DNA of 64,000 nt from Dyella mobilis (GCF_016904945.1 NZ_JADIKF010000040.1:806001-870000); one strand, 5' to 3'; numbered from the stretch's first letter, positions 1 to 8,686 are shown. The notes: a model not told the origin generated them from the sequence alone. Made by a program: numbers and translations.

Positions 1-168
1 CTGTCGTCCGCATTCAGTGCGCTGTACGCGGTGCTTACGCCGGAACAGAAGCAGACGGCAGACGAGTTGTTCAAGAACCGTCCGCCCCGTCCGCACGCCG
101 GCGGTCACGGTGGCAAGGGCAGCAAGCCGGCCAGCGCCTCGTCCTCAGCAGCCGCACCCAGCACCTGA
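1..168 (+). CDS. Spy/CpxP-like (LTxxQ) periplasmic protein, C-terminal end only
   Basis: Only the last 55 residues are in the window; the reading frame enters at base 1 and stops at TGA 166-168. The visible part reads FSALYAVLTPEQKQ followed by a Gly/His/Ala/Ser-rich tail. The LTPEQ element is the signature of Spy/CpxP-family periplasmic chaperone-like proteins, which bind unfolded envelope proteins; that assignment is family knowledge from a short motif. A strong hairpin terminator follows 26 bases after the stop. The start and any signal peptide lie outside the window. Confidence 0.65.
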   Translation: MSSAFSALYAVLTPEQKQTADELFKNRPPRPHAGGHGGKGSKPASASSSAAAPST

Positions 169-194
169 GCCGCTTTGCTGTCTTGCGTAAAGAA

Positions 195-220
195 GGCCGA
201 AGGCATCGCAGCCTTCGGCC
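195..220. terminator. bidirectional hairpin terminator
   Basis: A perfect 10-bp stem (195-204 with 211-220, GGCCGAAGGC/GCCTTCGGCC) with a 6-base loop, flanked by AA on the left and CTTTC on the right. It closes the Spy-like gene upstream. Confidence 0.75.
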
Positions 221-345
221 CTTTCATTAGGGATTGTTCGCGTACGTCAGGATAGGCCGGGCACGGCTGCAAATCGCGACGCTCGCCCTGTTAATCGTCA
301 ATCTGCCGAGTGCACAATTCACTCAGGCGACGGCGGAGGGTGGCA

Positions 346-1242
346 ATGGCAACCGAAGGCAATGTCGTGCTTGCCGACGGCAGGCACGTGTCCTATGCCG
401 AATACGGTTTGCCCGACGGTCACCCGGTGCTCTATTTCCATGGCGCGCCTTCCTCGCGCCTGGAACCGCTGCTGATTGGCGAAGACGCCTTCATCCGTCA
501 TGGCCTGCGGATCATCGCCCCCGATCGTCCAGGCATGGGGCGTTCGAGCTTCCAGACCCATCGCGGCTTTTCCGCCTGGCCGGTCGACGTCGCTGCCATG
601 GCCGATGCCCTCGGGCTGGAAAAATTTTCGGTACTGGGCAACTCCGGCGGCGGCGTTTATGCCGCTGCCTGCGCGGCGCGCATTCCCCAGCGCCTGCACA
701 GCGCCGTCATGGTCTCCAGCATCTGGCGCATGGATCAACCGCAAAACCTGGCCGGCCTGCACGTGATGACGCGCCTGGCCTGGCGGCTGGCAAAGTGGGC
801 GCCCCCGCTGCTTGGCCTCTTGCTGAAAAACGTCGCGACAACCGCAGGCAGGGATCTGGCAAGGATGAAAAGCGTTCTGCCCCAGCCCGACTACGACACG
901 CTCGAAAGCGCCGGCCGCTTCGAAATTCTCGGCTATGTACTGCGCGAGGCGATGCGCCAGGGCGCCAAGGGGCCGGCCTGGGACGTGAGCCTGTACGTGC
1001 ATCCGTTCGACATCCGCGTGCAGGACATCCCCATCCCCTTGCACGTTTTCCACGGCATGAAGGACGCCCACGTGCCGCTTCGGCTGGTACGCGCGGCACT
1101 CGCCGACATCCCAACGGCGCGGCTGACCGCCTACCCTCACGAAGCCCACCTGTCGACCTTGTGCAATCGTTTCGACGACATCGCCAGAGCCTTGCTCGAC
1201 GGTTGTCCCCCTGCCCAGCCGGCGCAGGTAGCGATAAGCTGA
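346..1242 (+). CDS. alpha/beta hydrolase
   Basis: A 298-residue protein of the alpha/beta hydrolase fold. Visible are the oxyanion-side HGAP motif (residues 32-35), the nucleophile elbow GNSGGG with Ser100, an Asp in FHGMKDAHVP and a His in HEAHL near the C-terminus, giving a complete catalytic triad. There is no signal peptide, so it is probably cytoplasmic; the substrate cannot be told. I start at ATG 346 because GGAGG at 335-339 is well spaced from it; a GTG at 340 and one at 310 are in frame but less likely. The downstream ExbD gene is 70 bases away on the same strand without an obvious functional link. Confidence 0.85.
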   Translation: MATEGNVVLADGRHVSYAEYGLPDGHPVLYFHGAPSSRLEPLLIGEDAFIRHGLRIIAPDRPGMGRSSFQTHRGFSAWPVDVAAMADALGLEKFSVLGNSGGGVYAAACAARIPQRLHSAVMVSSIWRMDQPQNLAGLHVMTRLAWRLAKWAPPLLGLLLKNVATTAGRDLARMKSVLPQPDYDTLESAGRFEILGYVLREAMRQGAKGPAWDVSLYVHPFDIRVQDIPIPLHVFHGMKDAHVPLRLVRAALADIPTARLTAYPHEAHLSTLCNRFDDIARALLDGCPPAQPAQVAIS

Positions 1243-1312
1243 TCCCGCCCGGCTCCCCCATTGCGCCGGGCACTCACATCGACATCAGCACGCTCGCCCG
1301 GGAGGAAGGACC

Positions 1313-1714
1313 ATGGCTTTCTCTGCACGCGCATCTCACGACGTCATTGCGCAGATCAATGTCACCCCGCTCGTCGACGTTTTATTGGTACTGCTGATCA
1401 TCTTCATGATCACCGCCCCCATCGTTACGCACAAGGCAACGATGGATCTTCCACAACCTTCGCTGCATTCCACCCCTGAACGGGTCGCGCCCATCCATCT
1501 GAGCATTCAGGCCGATGGACAGATGTACTGGAACGACATACCGCTGAGCATCGATCAACTCGACACCCAGCTCGGCATTACCGCAAAACTGGGTACGCAA
1601 CCCGCACTGGAAATCGATGCGGCCGACGGCGTGCCCTACGACGTCGTCGCCAAAGTGCTGGCCAGTGCCAAGACGCAAGGCATCGGGCGCATCGACGTGC
1701 TGGGCGTTCGTTGA
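1313..1714 (+). CDS. exbD: ExbD/TolR-family biopolymer transport protein (orphan)
   Basis: A 133-residue inner-membrane protein with the family layout: short cytoplasmic N-terminus, the motif INVTPLVDVLLVLLIIFMI with the membrane-embedded Asp (about residue 22), one transmembrane helix, then a periplasmic domain. ExbD works with ExbB to turn proton motive force into motion of TonB. A GGGAGGAAGG Shine-Dalgarno sits just before ATG 1313. No exbB or tonB gene lies next to it in this window, so it must use a partner encoded elsewhere, or be a paralogue. A 12-bp hairpin terminator follows at once. Confidence 0.88.
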   Translation: MAFSARASHDVIAQINVTPLVDVLLVLLIIFMITAPIVTHKATMDLPQPSLHSTPERVAPIHLSIQADGQMYWNDIPLSIDQLDTQLGITAKLGTQPALEIDAADGVPYDVVAKVLASAKTQGIGRIDVLGVR

Positions 1715-1722
1715 AACAATCG

Positions 1723-1758
1723 CGCGAGCACCACGACACGTGGTGCTCGCGTGCTTTT
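1723..1758. terminator. bidirectional hairpin terminator between convergent genes
   Basis: A perfect 12-bp stem (1723-1734 with 1740-1751, CGCGAGCACCAC/GTGGTGCTCGCG), a 5-base loop and TTTT at 1755-1758. It lies between the exbD stop and the end of the convergent methyltransferase gene, whose stop codon uses the last T residues. Confidence 0.85.
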
Positions 1759-2356
1759 ATTCACCCATTGCCGGCTTTCGGACAACCAGGCGATGAACAG
1801 CTTTGCCGGAAGACCGGTTGACGTTCCGTTCGTCCAAGAGCACCTCGTTGCCGAGGCAGGCGTCGAGCACCAGGCCCGGATCGAACGCGGTGTACAGTCG
1901 TCGGTGCGCATCGCGCAAGGACGCTCCCTCGGTCACCCGCCAGCTCAAGAACAGCGTGCCGCCTGGCATGAGGATATCGAGCAGGCGCCGCACCGCCGGA
2001 GCAATCAGTACCGGCTCCAGATGCATGATGACGGTTTCGCACAATACGTTGCGGAACTGGCCCGATGGCACGTCTTCCAGTTCCGGCAAGGCCGCCTGTG
2101 CAAAGCGCAGCGCCGGATAGCGCTCGCGCGCTCGTTGCAGCAGACCCAGCGAAGGATCGTAGCCTACGGCATCGAAACCGTTCGCTTGCAGCCAGGCCAC
2201 TTCGCGGCCGGAGCCGCAGCCTACATCGGCGGTGAGTCCCGGTGAAAAATAACGTTGCAGCAGTGCGTATAAATCGTCGGGCGACGGCTGCTCGTGCCAG
2301 TCATCGGCGAATTGCTTCGCTTCACGGTCGTAGGCACCCAGAGTTTCCTGATCCAT
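1757..2356 (-). CDS. class I SAM-dependent methyltransferase
   Basis: About 199 residues. The SAM-binding motif I is plain (DVGCGSGREVAWL), followed by an acidic end of strand 2 (VGYDPS) and a motif IV/post region (VPSGQFRNVLCETVIMHL, then LMPGGTLFLSW). This is the Rossmann methyltransferase fold of the UbiE/Methyltransf_11 kind; the substrate is not predictable. I begin at ATG 2356; an in-frame TTG lies 15 bases further upstream. It is divergent from the 2OG-Fe dioxygenase gene, the two sharing a 98-base promoter region. Confidence 0.82.
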   Translation of the reverse strand: MDQETLGAYDREAKQFADDWHEQPSPDDLYALLQRYFSPGLTADVGCGSGREVAWLQANGFDAVGYDPSLGLLQRARERYPALRFAQAALPELEDVPSGQFRNVLCETVIMHLEPVLIAPAVRRLLDILMPGGTLFLSWRVTEGASLRDAHRRLYTAFDPGLVLDACLGNEVLLDERNVNRSSGKAVHRLVVRKPAMGE

Positions 2357-2443
2357 GGTCTCGCTCGTCAACGATGTTCGAGGTACGCCAGCAGAGTCAT
2401 TACCCCAGGCACGTTCAGCGAACCCAAGGCAGGCAAGCTCTTC

Positions 2444-2449
2444 TATAAT
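2444..2449 (+). promoter_or_regulatory. consensus -10 box placed directly before the dioxygenase start
   Basis: TATAAT at 2444-2449 predicts a transcription start at about 2455-2457, i.e. on the ATG at 2455. There is no convincing -35 hexamer and no Shine-Dalgarno before ATG 2455, so the mRNA may be leaderless. Confidence 0.45.
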
Positions 2450-2454
2450 ACCGT

Positions 2455-3189
2455 ATGCCTACTACGCTCCCTTTGCCGATGTCGCAGCTATCCGATGAGG
2501 TCCGGCGCGAAGGTTTCTGTTTCGTCACCGCCGACGTCATGCAGCCGCTGCTGAGTTCGATGGGTACGCTGGCCGATTGGCCTGACTTTGCACAAAGCTG
2601 GGACCATCTGGGCCCCGATCCCTATCTGGCGGCAAAAGGGCGATTTCGCCGGCGGCGGCACGCTACCTACACAGCCCAGGCAAACGGGACCGTCGCCCTG
2701 GCGCCGCACCAGGCGCACTATCAATCGCTGCAGTACAACGCGCTGCAAGGCGATATCGAGCGCTGGTTCGAGCCGATTGATCCGGCCGTCGCCAATAGCG
2801 GCAGCCTGCACACGATTCTCGCCTTCTGCAACGACTTCTTCAGCACGCTGGCAGCCCACGTCGCGGACTGGCACGTGGAAGTGCATCAGTTCCGCATCGA
2901 GGCCAGCGTGGATGCGGCCGGCGAACCGACACCCGAAGGCAGCCACCGGGACGGCGTGGATTTCGTGCTGGTGCTTTTGGTGGATCGCCACAACATCGAC
3001 AGCGGCACCACCACCATCCACACGCCGGATGGAAAACCGCTGGGCGACTTCACCCTGGCGCACACCTTCGACGCGGCGCTGATCCACGACCCGCGGGTGT
3101 TTCACGGTGTGACTCCGGTTACTCCGCTGGTTCCCACGGAACCGGCGCATCGCGATGTACTGGTCGTAACGTTTCGCGCCAAGCCTTGA
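2455..3189 (+). CDS. 2OG-Fe(II) dioxygenase family protein (PF10014 type)
   Basis: A 244-residue protein that fits the free-amino-acid dioxygenase family typified by L-isoleucine dioxygenase. The iron-binding facial triad is visible: His-x-Asp in EGSHRDGVDFV (about residues 164-166) and the distal His in VFHGVTPV, with an Arg near the C-terminus (HRDVLVVTFRAKP) that could hold 2-oxoglutarate. Members hydroxylate amino acids or related small substrates; the actual substrate here is unknown. The start is ATG 2455; ATG 2479 is in frame, but neither has a good ribosome binding site, and the -10 box suggests a leaderless message. A long hairpin terminator follows. Confidence 0.8.
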   Translation: MPTTLPLPMSQLSDEVRREGFCFVTADVMQPLLSSMGTLADWPDFAQSWDHLGPDPYLAAKGRFRRRRHATYTAQANGTVALAPHQAHYQSLQYNALQGDIERWFEPIDPAVANSGSLHTILAFCNDFFSTLAAHVADWHVEVHQFRIEASVDAAGEPTPEGSHRDGVDFVLVLLVDRHNIDSGTTTIHTPDGKPLGDFTLAHTFDAALIHDPRVFHGVTPVTPLVPTEPAHRDVLVVTFRAKP

Positions 3190-3191
3190 AT

Positions 3192-3233
3192 GAATTGCGC
3201 CCTTGCCTGCTGATGCAGGAAAGGGCGCAATTC
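3192..3233. terminator. long bidirectional terminator between convergent genes
   Basis: Outer 13-bp stem (3192-3204 with 3221-3233) and an inner 5-bp stem (3206-3210 with 3215-3219) with loop TGAT. The outer arms are GAATTGCGCCCTT and AAGGGCGCAATTC, so A/T-rich ends serve both directions. Confidence 0.85.
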
Positions 3234-3247
3234 ACCGCATACATTGA

Positions 3248-4702
3248 TTACTTCGCAGGCTTGGCTTTATTGCGGCTGGCTTTCCAGGCCGTCAGCCGCT
3301 CCTTGATGTAGCGATCGTAGTCGTAGCCGGTCTCCAGCTTCGGCGTGGGCCGGTGCGTACCTTGTTGTGCGTCGGGCACCGGCAGGCGCGATACCAGGTC
3401 GGCATACACTTCCTGCAAGTGCGAAGGCCGATTGGCGGACGGATTGGTGCCGCTCGATACGGGTACGACAACACCGCTCAACGGATCGTCCGTGCGCGCC
3501 GTGGCAAGGCTCAGCACCGCCGCCACATCCGGCGCCGCCGCATCGCGTGCGCTCAAGGCCGGAATGCTCCAACGCTGCTCCACCGTCTTGAGCACCGAGG
3601 TGTGATCGAACGGCACGGACCCCTGCGGTACGCGAAACACCGTGCCGGCCGGAATCAGCGGCGAGATCAGCAAGGTCGGCACGCGCGGCCCGAAACGCGT
3701 GAAATCGAATCCGTATTCGCCCGCGCTGGAGTCCGGCGGCGTGGCGCCGGAAGGCGGCGGAACGTGATCGTAGCAACCACCATGCTCGTCATACGTCACG
3801 ATCAGCAAGGTCTGGTTCCATGCCGGCCCATTGCGCAGGGCGTAATAGACGTCATGCAGAAATTGTTCGCCCAGCGCTACGTCATAGTTGGGATGCTGGC
3901 TGTTGCCGGTCGAACCCCAGCTCGGTTCGAGGAACGAATACGCGGGCAGCGAACCGCTCGCCGCATCGCTCTGGAAATTGCTGAACTCGCCAAAGAAAGT
4001 GTCGGCCAGGCCGGTCAGGTCGGTAAACGTTTGGCGCGTCAGCGGGTCCGCATCGTAGCCGTAGATTTTCCAGCTGACGTTCTGCTTGGTCAGCGACGTG
4101 TAGATAGTCGCCGCGGTGAAGGTCTTGGTCTTGTCGTCCATGTGTCCCTGCGAAGTGGCCGCATGGACGAAGGCACGATTGGGCAGCGTTTCGGTAGGCG
4201 CCGAACCGTACCAGTAGTCGCACACCGCAAAGCCACGCGCCAGCGCGGACAACACCGGCAAGGTCTCCGGAGTGTGGATGCCCATGATGTCGTTGGCGAC
4301 GGTGCCGGCGAGGATCGTGTAGTTTTCCTTCGCCTCCCAACCTAGCGTATAGGCAAAATTGGTGACGAAACCCTGGTTGGTCGCCACCGGCGGCGTCGGC
4401 GCCGTATTGCTGCCGAACAGCTGCGAGTTGGTAGCGGTGTAGCCTTCGCCCGGGTCGGCACCCGGCATGTAGTACGTGCTCGCAGTCGCCGGCTGGATCT
4501 TGAACACGGCTACCGGATCGGTACCGCCGGTACCGGGATTGGTCTCCGTGCCTTTCAAGCCTTCGAAGGGCTGCCCGGCCGGCGAGACATTGCCGGCATC
4601 GGCGTACAGAAAACCCAGCATGTGATCGAAGGAGCGGTTTTCCAGCATCAGCACGACGATGTGGTTGATCGACGACAGCGAATTCGCAGGAGCAGCAGAC
4701 AT
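3248..4702 (-). CDS. PF04185 phosphoesterase (phospholipase C / acid phosphatase type)
   Basis: A 484-residue protein whose N-terminus carries the family hallmark VVLMLENRSFDHMLG, in which the Glu-Asn pair and the Asp-His bind the active-site metal. Later hallmarks are IVTYDEHGGCYDHVPPP and FDHTSVLKTVE. This superfamily includes phospholipase C and acid phosphatases such as AcpA, normally exported. I start at ATG 4702, which has GAGG at suitable distance; the protein then begins MSAAPANSLSS with no evident Sec or Tat signal, which is odd for the family. A longer in-frame start at 4741 does not add one either. It lies alone between a terminator and a LysR gene on the same strand. Confidence 0.87.
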   Translation of the reverse strand: MSAAPANSLSSINHIVVLMLENRSFDHMLGFLYADAGNVSPAGQPFEGLKGTETNPGTGGTDPVAVFKIQPATASTYYMPGADPGEGYTATNSQLFGSNTAPTPPVATNQGFVTNFAYTLGWEAKENYTILAGTVANDIMGIHTPETLPVLSALARGFAVCDYWYGSAPTETLPNRAFVHAATSQGHMDDKTKTFTAATIYTSLTKQNVSWKIYGYDADPLTRQTFTDLTGLADTFFGEFSNFQSDAASGSLPAYSFLEPSWGSTGNSQHPNYDVALGEQFLHDVYYALRNGPAWNQTLLIVTYDEHGGCYDHVPPPSGATPPDSSAGEYGFDFTRFGPRVPTLLISPLIPAGTVFRVPQGSVPFDHTSVLKTVEQRWSIPALSARDAAAPDVAAVLSLATARTDDPLSGVVVPVSSGTNPSANRPSHLQEVYADLVSRLPVPDAQQGTHRPTPKLETGYDYDRYIKERLTAWKASRNKAKPAK

Positions 4703-4825
4703 GGAGCACCTCGCAATGGAAGACGACGCATTTCGCCACAACGGATGTTCAGCCAGCGTCGTCGCGATTCATGCGACGAAAGTAATGCGCGATTGTGACC
4801 GTTTGGAGCAATGCGGTCGGCAGGC

Positions 4826-5728
4826 TCACACCGGATCCAGGTATGGTGCCATCACGTCCTTCAACCACTCCATGAAAATGTGCACGCGCGCCGAAAGATT
4901 GCGCCGTTGCGCATAAAGCAGCGACACCGGCATCGGTTCCGCTCGGTACTGCGGCAACACTTCAACCAGGCGACCTTGCTCCAGCAGATGCACCAGTCCC
5001 GCCCTGGGCGCCTGGATGATGCCCATCCCGGCGAGGCAACCTTCCTGGTAGGCATCGATGCTGTTGACCGTCAGCACACCTTGCATCGGTACGTAGCGGC
5101 ACTGCGTCCCTTCCAGATACTCGAAACCCGGCGAGCGCCGCCCCAATGTGGGTACATAGTGGATCAGCCTGTGCTGCACCAAATCGTCGAGTTCGCGTGG
5201 CACGCCGTGTTCTTCCAGGTAAGCCGGGCTGGCGCAGTTGATGATCGGAAATTGCCCCAGCGGCCGAACGACCAGGCTGGAATCTTCCAGATTCCCCACG
5301 CGCAGGACGCAATCGAAACCCTCGCCCACCACGTCGACGCGGCGATCCGTGCAACTCAATTCCACCTGCAGCTGCGGATGTTCGCGCAAAAATTGCGGCA
5401 ACCGCGGAATAACGCGCCGGGCGATGCTGCCGTTCATGTCGACGCGCAAGCGACCGCTGATCGACTGCGGGGCTTGCTGGAACATGCCGGCCAGCTCGTC
5501 CATATCGGCCAGCAGGTCTTTGCAGCGCTCGTAAAAGCGCAGGCCGTCCTGGGTCATCTGCACCTTGCGCGTGGTGCGATGGAGCAATTGCGTACCCAAC
5601 TGCGCCTCCAACTGCTGCACGGCAGTCGAAGCGCTAGCCTTGGGCAACCCGAGGTGATCGGCGGCCTTGGTGAAACTGGCCAGTTCCGCGACCCGCACGA
5701 AGATGTGCATGGCTTCGATCCGGTTCAT
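4826..5728 (-). CDS. LysR-type transcriptional regulator
   Basis: A 300-residue regulator. The N-terminal winged helix-turn-helix is plain (MHIFVRVAELASFTKAADHL, then LPKASASTAVQQLE), followed by the linker helix and a substrate-binding domain. Start ATG 5728 has GGAGAAG just upstream. It is transcribed away from the SDR gene at 5861, the usual LysR arrangement in which the regulator controls itself and its neighbour. A 19-bp dyad in the shared region is the likely binding site. The inducer is unknown. Confidence 0.92.
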   Translation of the reverse strand: MNRIEAMHIFVRVAELASFTKAADHLGLPKASASTAVQQLEAQLGTQLLHRTTRKVQMTQDGLRFYERCKDLLADMDELAGMFQQAPQSISGRLRVDMNGSIARRVIPRLPQFLREHPQLQVELSCTDRRVDVVGEGFDCVLRVGNLEDSSLVVRPLGQFPIINCASPAYLEEHGVPRELDDLVQHRLIHYVPTLGRRSPGFEYLEGTQCRYVPMQGVLTVNSIDAYQEGCLAGMGIIQAPRAGLVHLLEQGRLVEVLPQYRAEPMPVSLLYAQRRNLSARVHIFMEWLKDVMAPYLDPV

Positions 5729-5752
5729 GAGCTTCTCCAGTCGGGCCTCAAT

Positions 5753-5771
5753 TGTTCGTAATAGACGAACA
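5753..5771. promoter_or_regulatory. likely LysR operator, 7-5-7 inverted repeat
   Basis: TGTTCGT-AATAG-ACGAACA, a perfect 7-bp inverted repeat with a 5-base spacer, located 24 bases upstream of the LysR start and 89 bases upstream of the SDR start. Its size fits a LysR box. Confidence 0.65.
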
Positions 5772-5860
5772 CACAACTCATGATCCGACCATTTATGCGC
5801 CGAGTACAGATCAATATGCTGGGCGCCGTTGGTTCACCTTCCCACTAGCCGGAGATACCC

Positions 5861-6625
5861 ATGAGCACGCAAACCCCGATCGCCCTGATTACCGGCGGCA
5901 GCCGCGGACTGGGCCGCAGCATGGCCCTGGCCCTGGCCAGCCACGGCACCGACGTGGTGCTGACCTACCGCTCCAACAAGGCCGAAGCCGACGCGGTCGT
6001 CGCCGCCATCCAGCAACAGGGCCGCCGTGCCGTCGCCTTGCAACTGGATGTCGGCAAGGCATCCACCTTCGCCGCCTTTGCCGGGCAATTGCGTGCTGCG
6101 CTCAACGATCAATGGCAGCGCAGCCAGTTCGATTACCTGGTGAACAACGCCGGCATCGGCGTTCACGCCAGCTTCGCCGAAACCTCCGAGGCACAGTTCG
6201 ACGAACTGGTGAGTGTGCATTTGAAGGGTACGTTCTTCCTGACCCAGGCACTGCTGCCCCTGATCGCCGACGGCGGCCGCATCCTCAACATCTCCAGTGG
6301 CCTGGCGCGCTTTGCACTGCCCGGCTATTCGGCCTACGCCGCAATGAAAGGCGCGATCGAAGTGCTCACCCGCTATCTCGCCAAGGAACTTGGTGCGCGC
6401 CGCATCGCAGTGAACACCTTGGCACCCGGCGCCATCGAAACCGACTTCGGCGGCGGCGTGGTGCGCGACAACGCCGACGTGAACGCCTTCGTCGCATCGC
6501 AAACCGCATTGGGCCGCGTAGGCCTGCCGGACGATATCGGCGGCGCCGTGGTCGCGCTGCTGTCGAACGAAAGCGGCTGGATCAACGGGCAACGCATCGA
6601 AGCATCGGGCGGCATGTTCATCTAG
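5861..6625 (+). CDS. short-chain dehydrogenase/reductase (classical SDR)
   Basis: A 254-residue classical SDR. Cofactor motif TGGSRGLG at residues 11-18, NNAG structural motif, catalytic Ser in NISSG and the YxxxK pair in YSAYAAMKG are all present, so it should be an active NAD(P)-dependent oxidoreductase. It resembles 3-oxoacyl-ACP reductase-like SDRs but the substrate is open. GGAGATACCC precedes ATG 5861. The divergent LysR gene probably controls it. Confidence 0.9.
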   Translation: MSTQTPIALITGGSRGLGRSMALALASHGTDVVLTYRSNKAEADAVVAAIQQQGRRAVALQLDVGKASTFAAFAGQLRAALNDQWQRSQFDYLVNNAGIGVHASFAETSEAQFDELVSVHLKGTFFLTQALLPLIADGGRILNISSGLARFALPGYSAYAAMKGAIEVLTRYLAKELGARRIAVNTLAPGAIETDFGGGVVRDNADVNAFVASQTALGRVGLPDDIGGAVVALLSNESGWINGQRIEASGGMFI

Positions 6626-6697
6626 GGCCTTTTAGCACCTGCGCACTACTCTCCGAACGGTGTACCTTTGCGGTCTGACATCGTTCGGGGAGTCGTT

Positions 6698-8686
6698 GTG
6701 GTCAGCTACAGCCCATTGCATTCCACGCCTAGCCGCGAGCAGGCGCTGCACGCTCTCTACGAGGCGGCCGAGCTCGAGCACTGCCTGATGTGCACCTATC
6801 TGTACGCGGCCTTCTCGCTGAAATCGTCGATCGACGAAGGGCTGACAGCCGAGCAGTTGGAAGCGGTCACGCGCTGGCGCCATCTCATTCTGCAAGTGGC
6901 CACGGAAGAAATGGGCCACCTGATGGCGGTGTGGAACATTACCGTCGCATTGGGTGGAGCGCCGCGCATCGGGCGCTCCAACTTCCCGCTCGATCCCGGT
7001 TATCTGCCAGCCGGCGTAGTCGTAAAACTCGCGCCATTCAACGCGGCAACCTTGCAGCATTTCATCTACCTGGAACGACCGGCCGACTCCAACGAACCGG
7101 ACGGCGACGGCTTTGCGCCGGAGCGCGTGTTCTCGCGCGGCGCCACCGGCCCGCGCCTGACCCCCATGGGCATGGATTACGACACCGTCGGCGCCTTCTA
7201 CCAGACCCTGGGCAACGGCCTGCGCCTGCTGGCCGAAGCGCACGGCGAAGACGGCGCGATGTGCGGCGACGCATCGCTGCAATTGTCGTCCGAGGAAGTC
7301 GCCCTGCCTGGCGCCAAGCGCGTGATCTGCCTGAAAACCGCGCTCGCGGCATTCAACGCCATCATCACGCAGGGCGAAGGCGCGCAGCACAATACCGCCG
7401 ATTCGCATTACCAGAAATTTGCTTCGATCCGTGCGGAGTATCAGCAGTTGCTGGCCGCCGATCCCGATTTCGTACCGGCCTTTCCGGCAGCCACCAATCC
7501 CGTGCTACGCCGCCCGCCGCGTCCCGAAGGGCGGGTGTGGATCGAGGACGAGCGCGCCATCGCTACGGTCGACCTGGCCAATGCCGCCTACGGTTTGATG
7601 CTGCGCCTGCTTGCCTATACCTATGCCGTGCCCAAAGGCGATCCGGACAAGACCTTGTCGCTGGATCTGGCCATCGGCCTCATGCACGCTCTGACGCCCT
7701 TGGCCGAGCGCGCCGCGCGCTTGCCGGCCGGTCCATCGAATCCGAACTGTCATGCGGGCGTGTCGTTCATCACCTTGCGCGATGCTTCCGCGCTACCGCC
7801 CGGTCCCGGCGCGCGCCGCTTTTTCTGCGAGCGCTTCCAGCAACTGGCCGAAGCGGCGGAGCGCATGCGTGAACCGGGCGATCCGCGCACGACAGCCGCG
7901 GCATCGATCCTTGCCCGGCTGGCGCAACGCGCCAAGCAGGACTTCGACCTCACCCGTCCGGCGCCGTGGGCCATACCTGCCGCAGCCTCCCCAAACACCA
8001 CTTCGCCGGCTCCCACCCCCGCGCCCGCCGCATCCGTGCAGGATGGCATCGAGCAGGTCGACGGCAAGCAGCTCACGATCCTGTTCGAAACGAAGCGCTG
8101 CATTCACGCGCGTTTCTGCGTAACGGGTGCGCCTACTGTGTTCCTGGCCAACGTACAGGGTCCGTGGATCCATCCCGACACGATGGATGCGGAGCGCCTG
8201 GTGGATATCGCGCATGCTTGCCCTTCGGGTGCGATTCGTTACCAGAGGCACGACGGGCGTCCGGAGGAATCGGCCCCGCCGGTCAATCTCGCCGCAACCC
8301 GCGAAGCCGGCCCTTACGCTTTTCGCGGCGATCTTCGCCTCAACGGCGGCTTCGCCGGCTATCGCGCCACCTTGTGCCGGTGCGGCGCCTCGAAAAACAA
8401 ACCTTTCTGCGACGGCTCGCACCACGATGCCGGCTTCACCGCAACGGGCGAGCCACCCACCGGCGATGCGACCGAGGCATTGGCCGTGCGCAACGGTCCG
8501 CTGCACATCGACCCGCAACTCAACGGGCCGCTGAAAGTGCGCGGCAACCTGGAGATCACCAGCGGCACCGGCCGCATGGTCGCCCGGGTCACCAGTGCGT
8601 TCCTGTGCCGCTGCGGGCATAGCCAGAACAAGCCGTTCTGCGATGGGAGCCATGCAAAGGTCGGTTTCGTCGCCGACGGGGCCTGA
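6698..8686 (+). CDS. ferritin-like / divergent ferredoxin / double CDGSH iron-sulfur protein
   Basis: A 662-residue multidomain protein. Residues about 10-250 form a ferritin-like region of the VioB-associated type (PF12902), with EAAELEHCLMCTYLY and ATEEMGHLMAVWN supplying the Glu/His di-iron ligands. Residues about 455-525 form a small divergent 4Fe-4S ferredoxin (CIHARFC ... ACPSGAIRY). Two CDGSH (mitoNEET-like) 2Fe-2S modules follow, each with the full C-x-C-x2-S-x3-P-x-C-D-G-S-H ligand set (CRCGASKNKPFCDGSH and CRCGHSQNKPFCDGSH). I start at GTG 6698, preceded by GGGGAG; a TTG at 6668 would add ten residues. Likely a redox or oxygenase-type enzyme carrying its own electron relay; the reaction is unknown. 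Confidence 0.85.
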   Translation: MVSYSPLHSTPSREQALHALYEAAELEHCLMCTYLYAAFSLKSSIDEGLTAEQLEAVTRWRHLILQVATEEMGHLMAVWNITVALGGAPRIGRSNFPLDPGYLPAGVVVKLAPFNAATLQHFIYLERPADSNEPDGDGFAPERVFSRGATGPRLTPMGMDYDTVGAFYQTLGNGLRLLAEAHGEDGAMCGDASLQLSSEEVALPGAKRVICLKTALAAFNAIITQGEGAQHNTADSHYQKFASIRAEYQQLLAADPDFVPAFPAATNPVLRRPPRPEGRVWIEDERAIATVDLANAAYGLMLRLLAYTYAVPKGDPDKTLSLDLAIGLMHALTPLAERAARLPAGPSNPNCHAGVSFITLRDASALPPGPGARRFFCERFQQLAEAAERMREPGDPRTTAAASILARLAQRAKQDFDLTRPAPWAIPAAASPNTTSPAPTPAPAASVQDGIEQVDGKQLTILFETKRCIHARFCVTGAPTVFLANVQGPWIHPDTMDAERLVDIAHACPSGAIRYQRHDGRPEESAPPVNLAATREAGPYAFRGDLRLNGGFAGYRATLCRCGASKNKPFCDGSHHDAGFTATGEPPTGDATEALAVRNGPLHIDPQLNGPLKVRGNLEITSGTGRMVARVTSAFLCRCGHSQNKPFCDGSHAKVGFVADGA

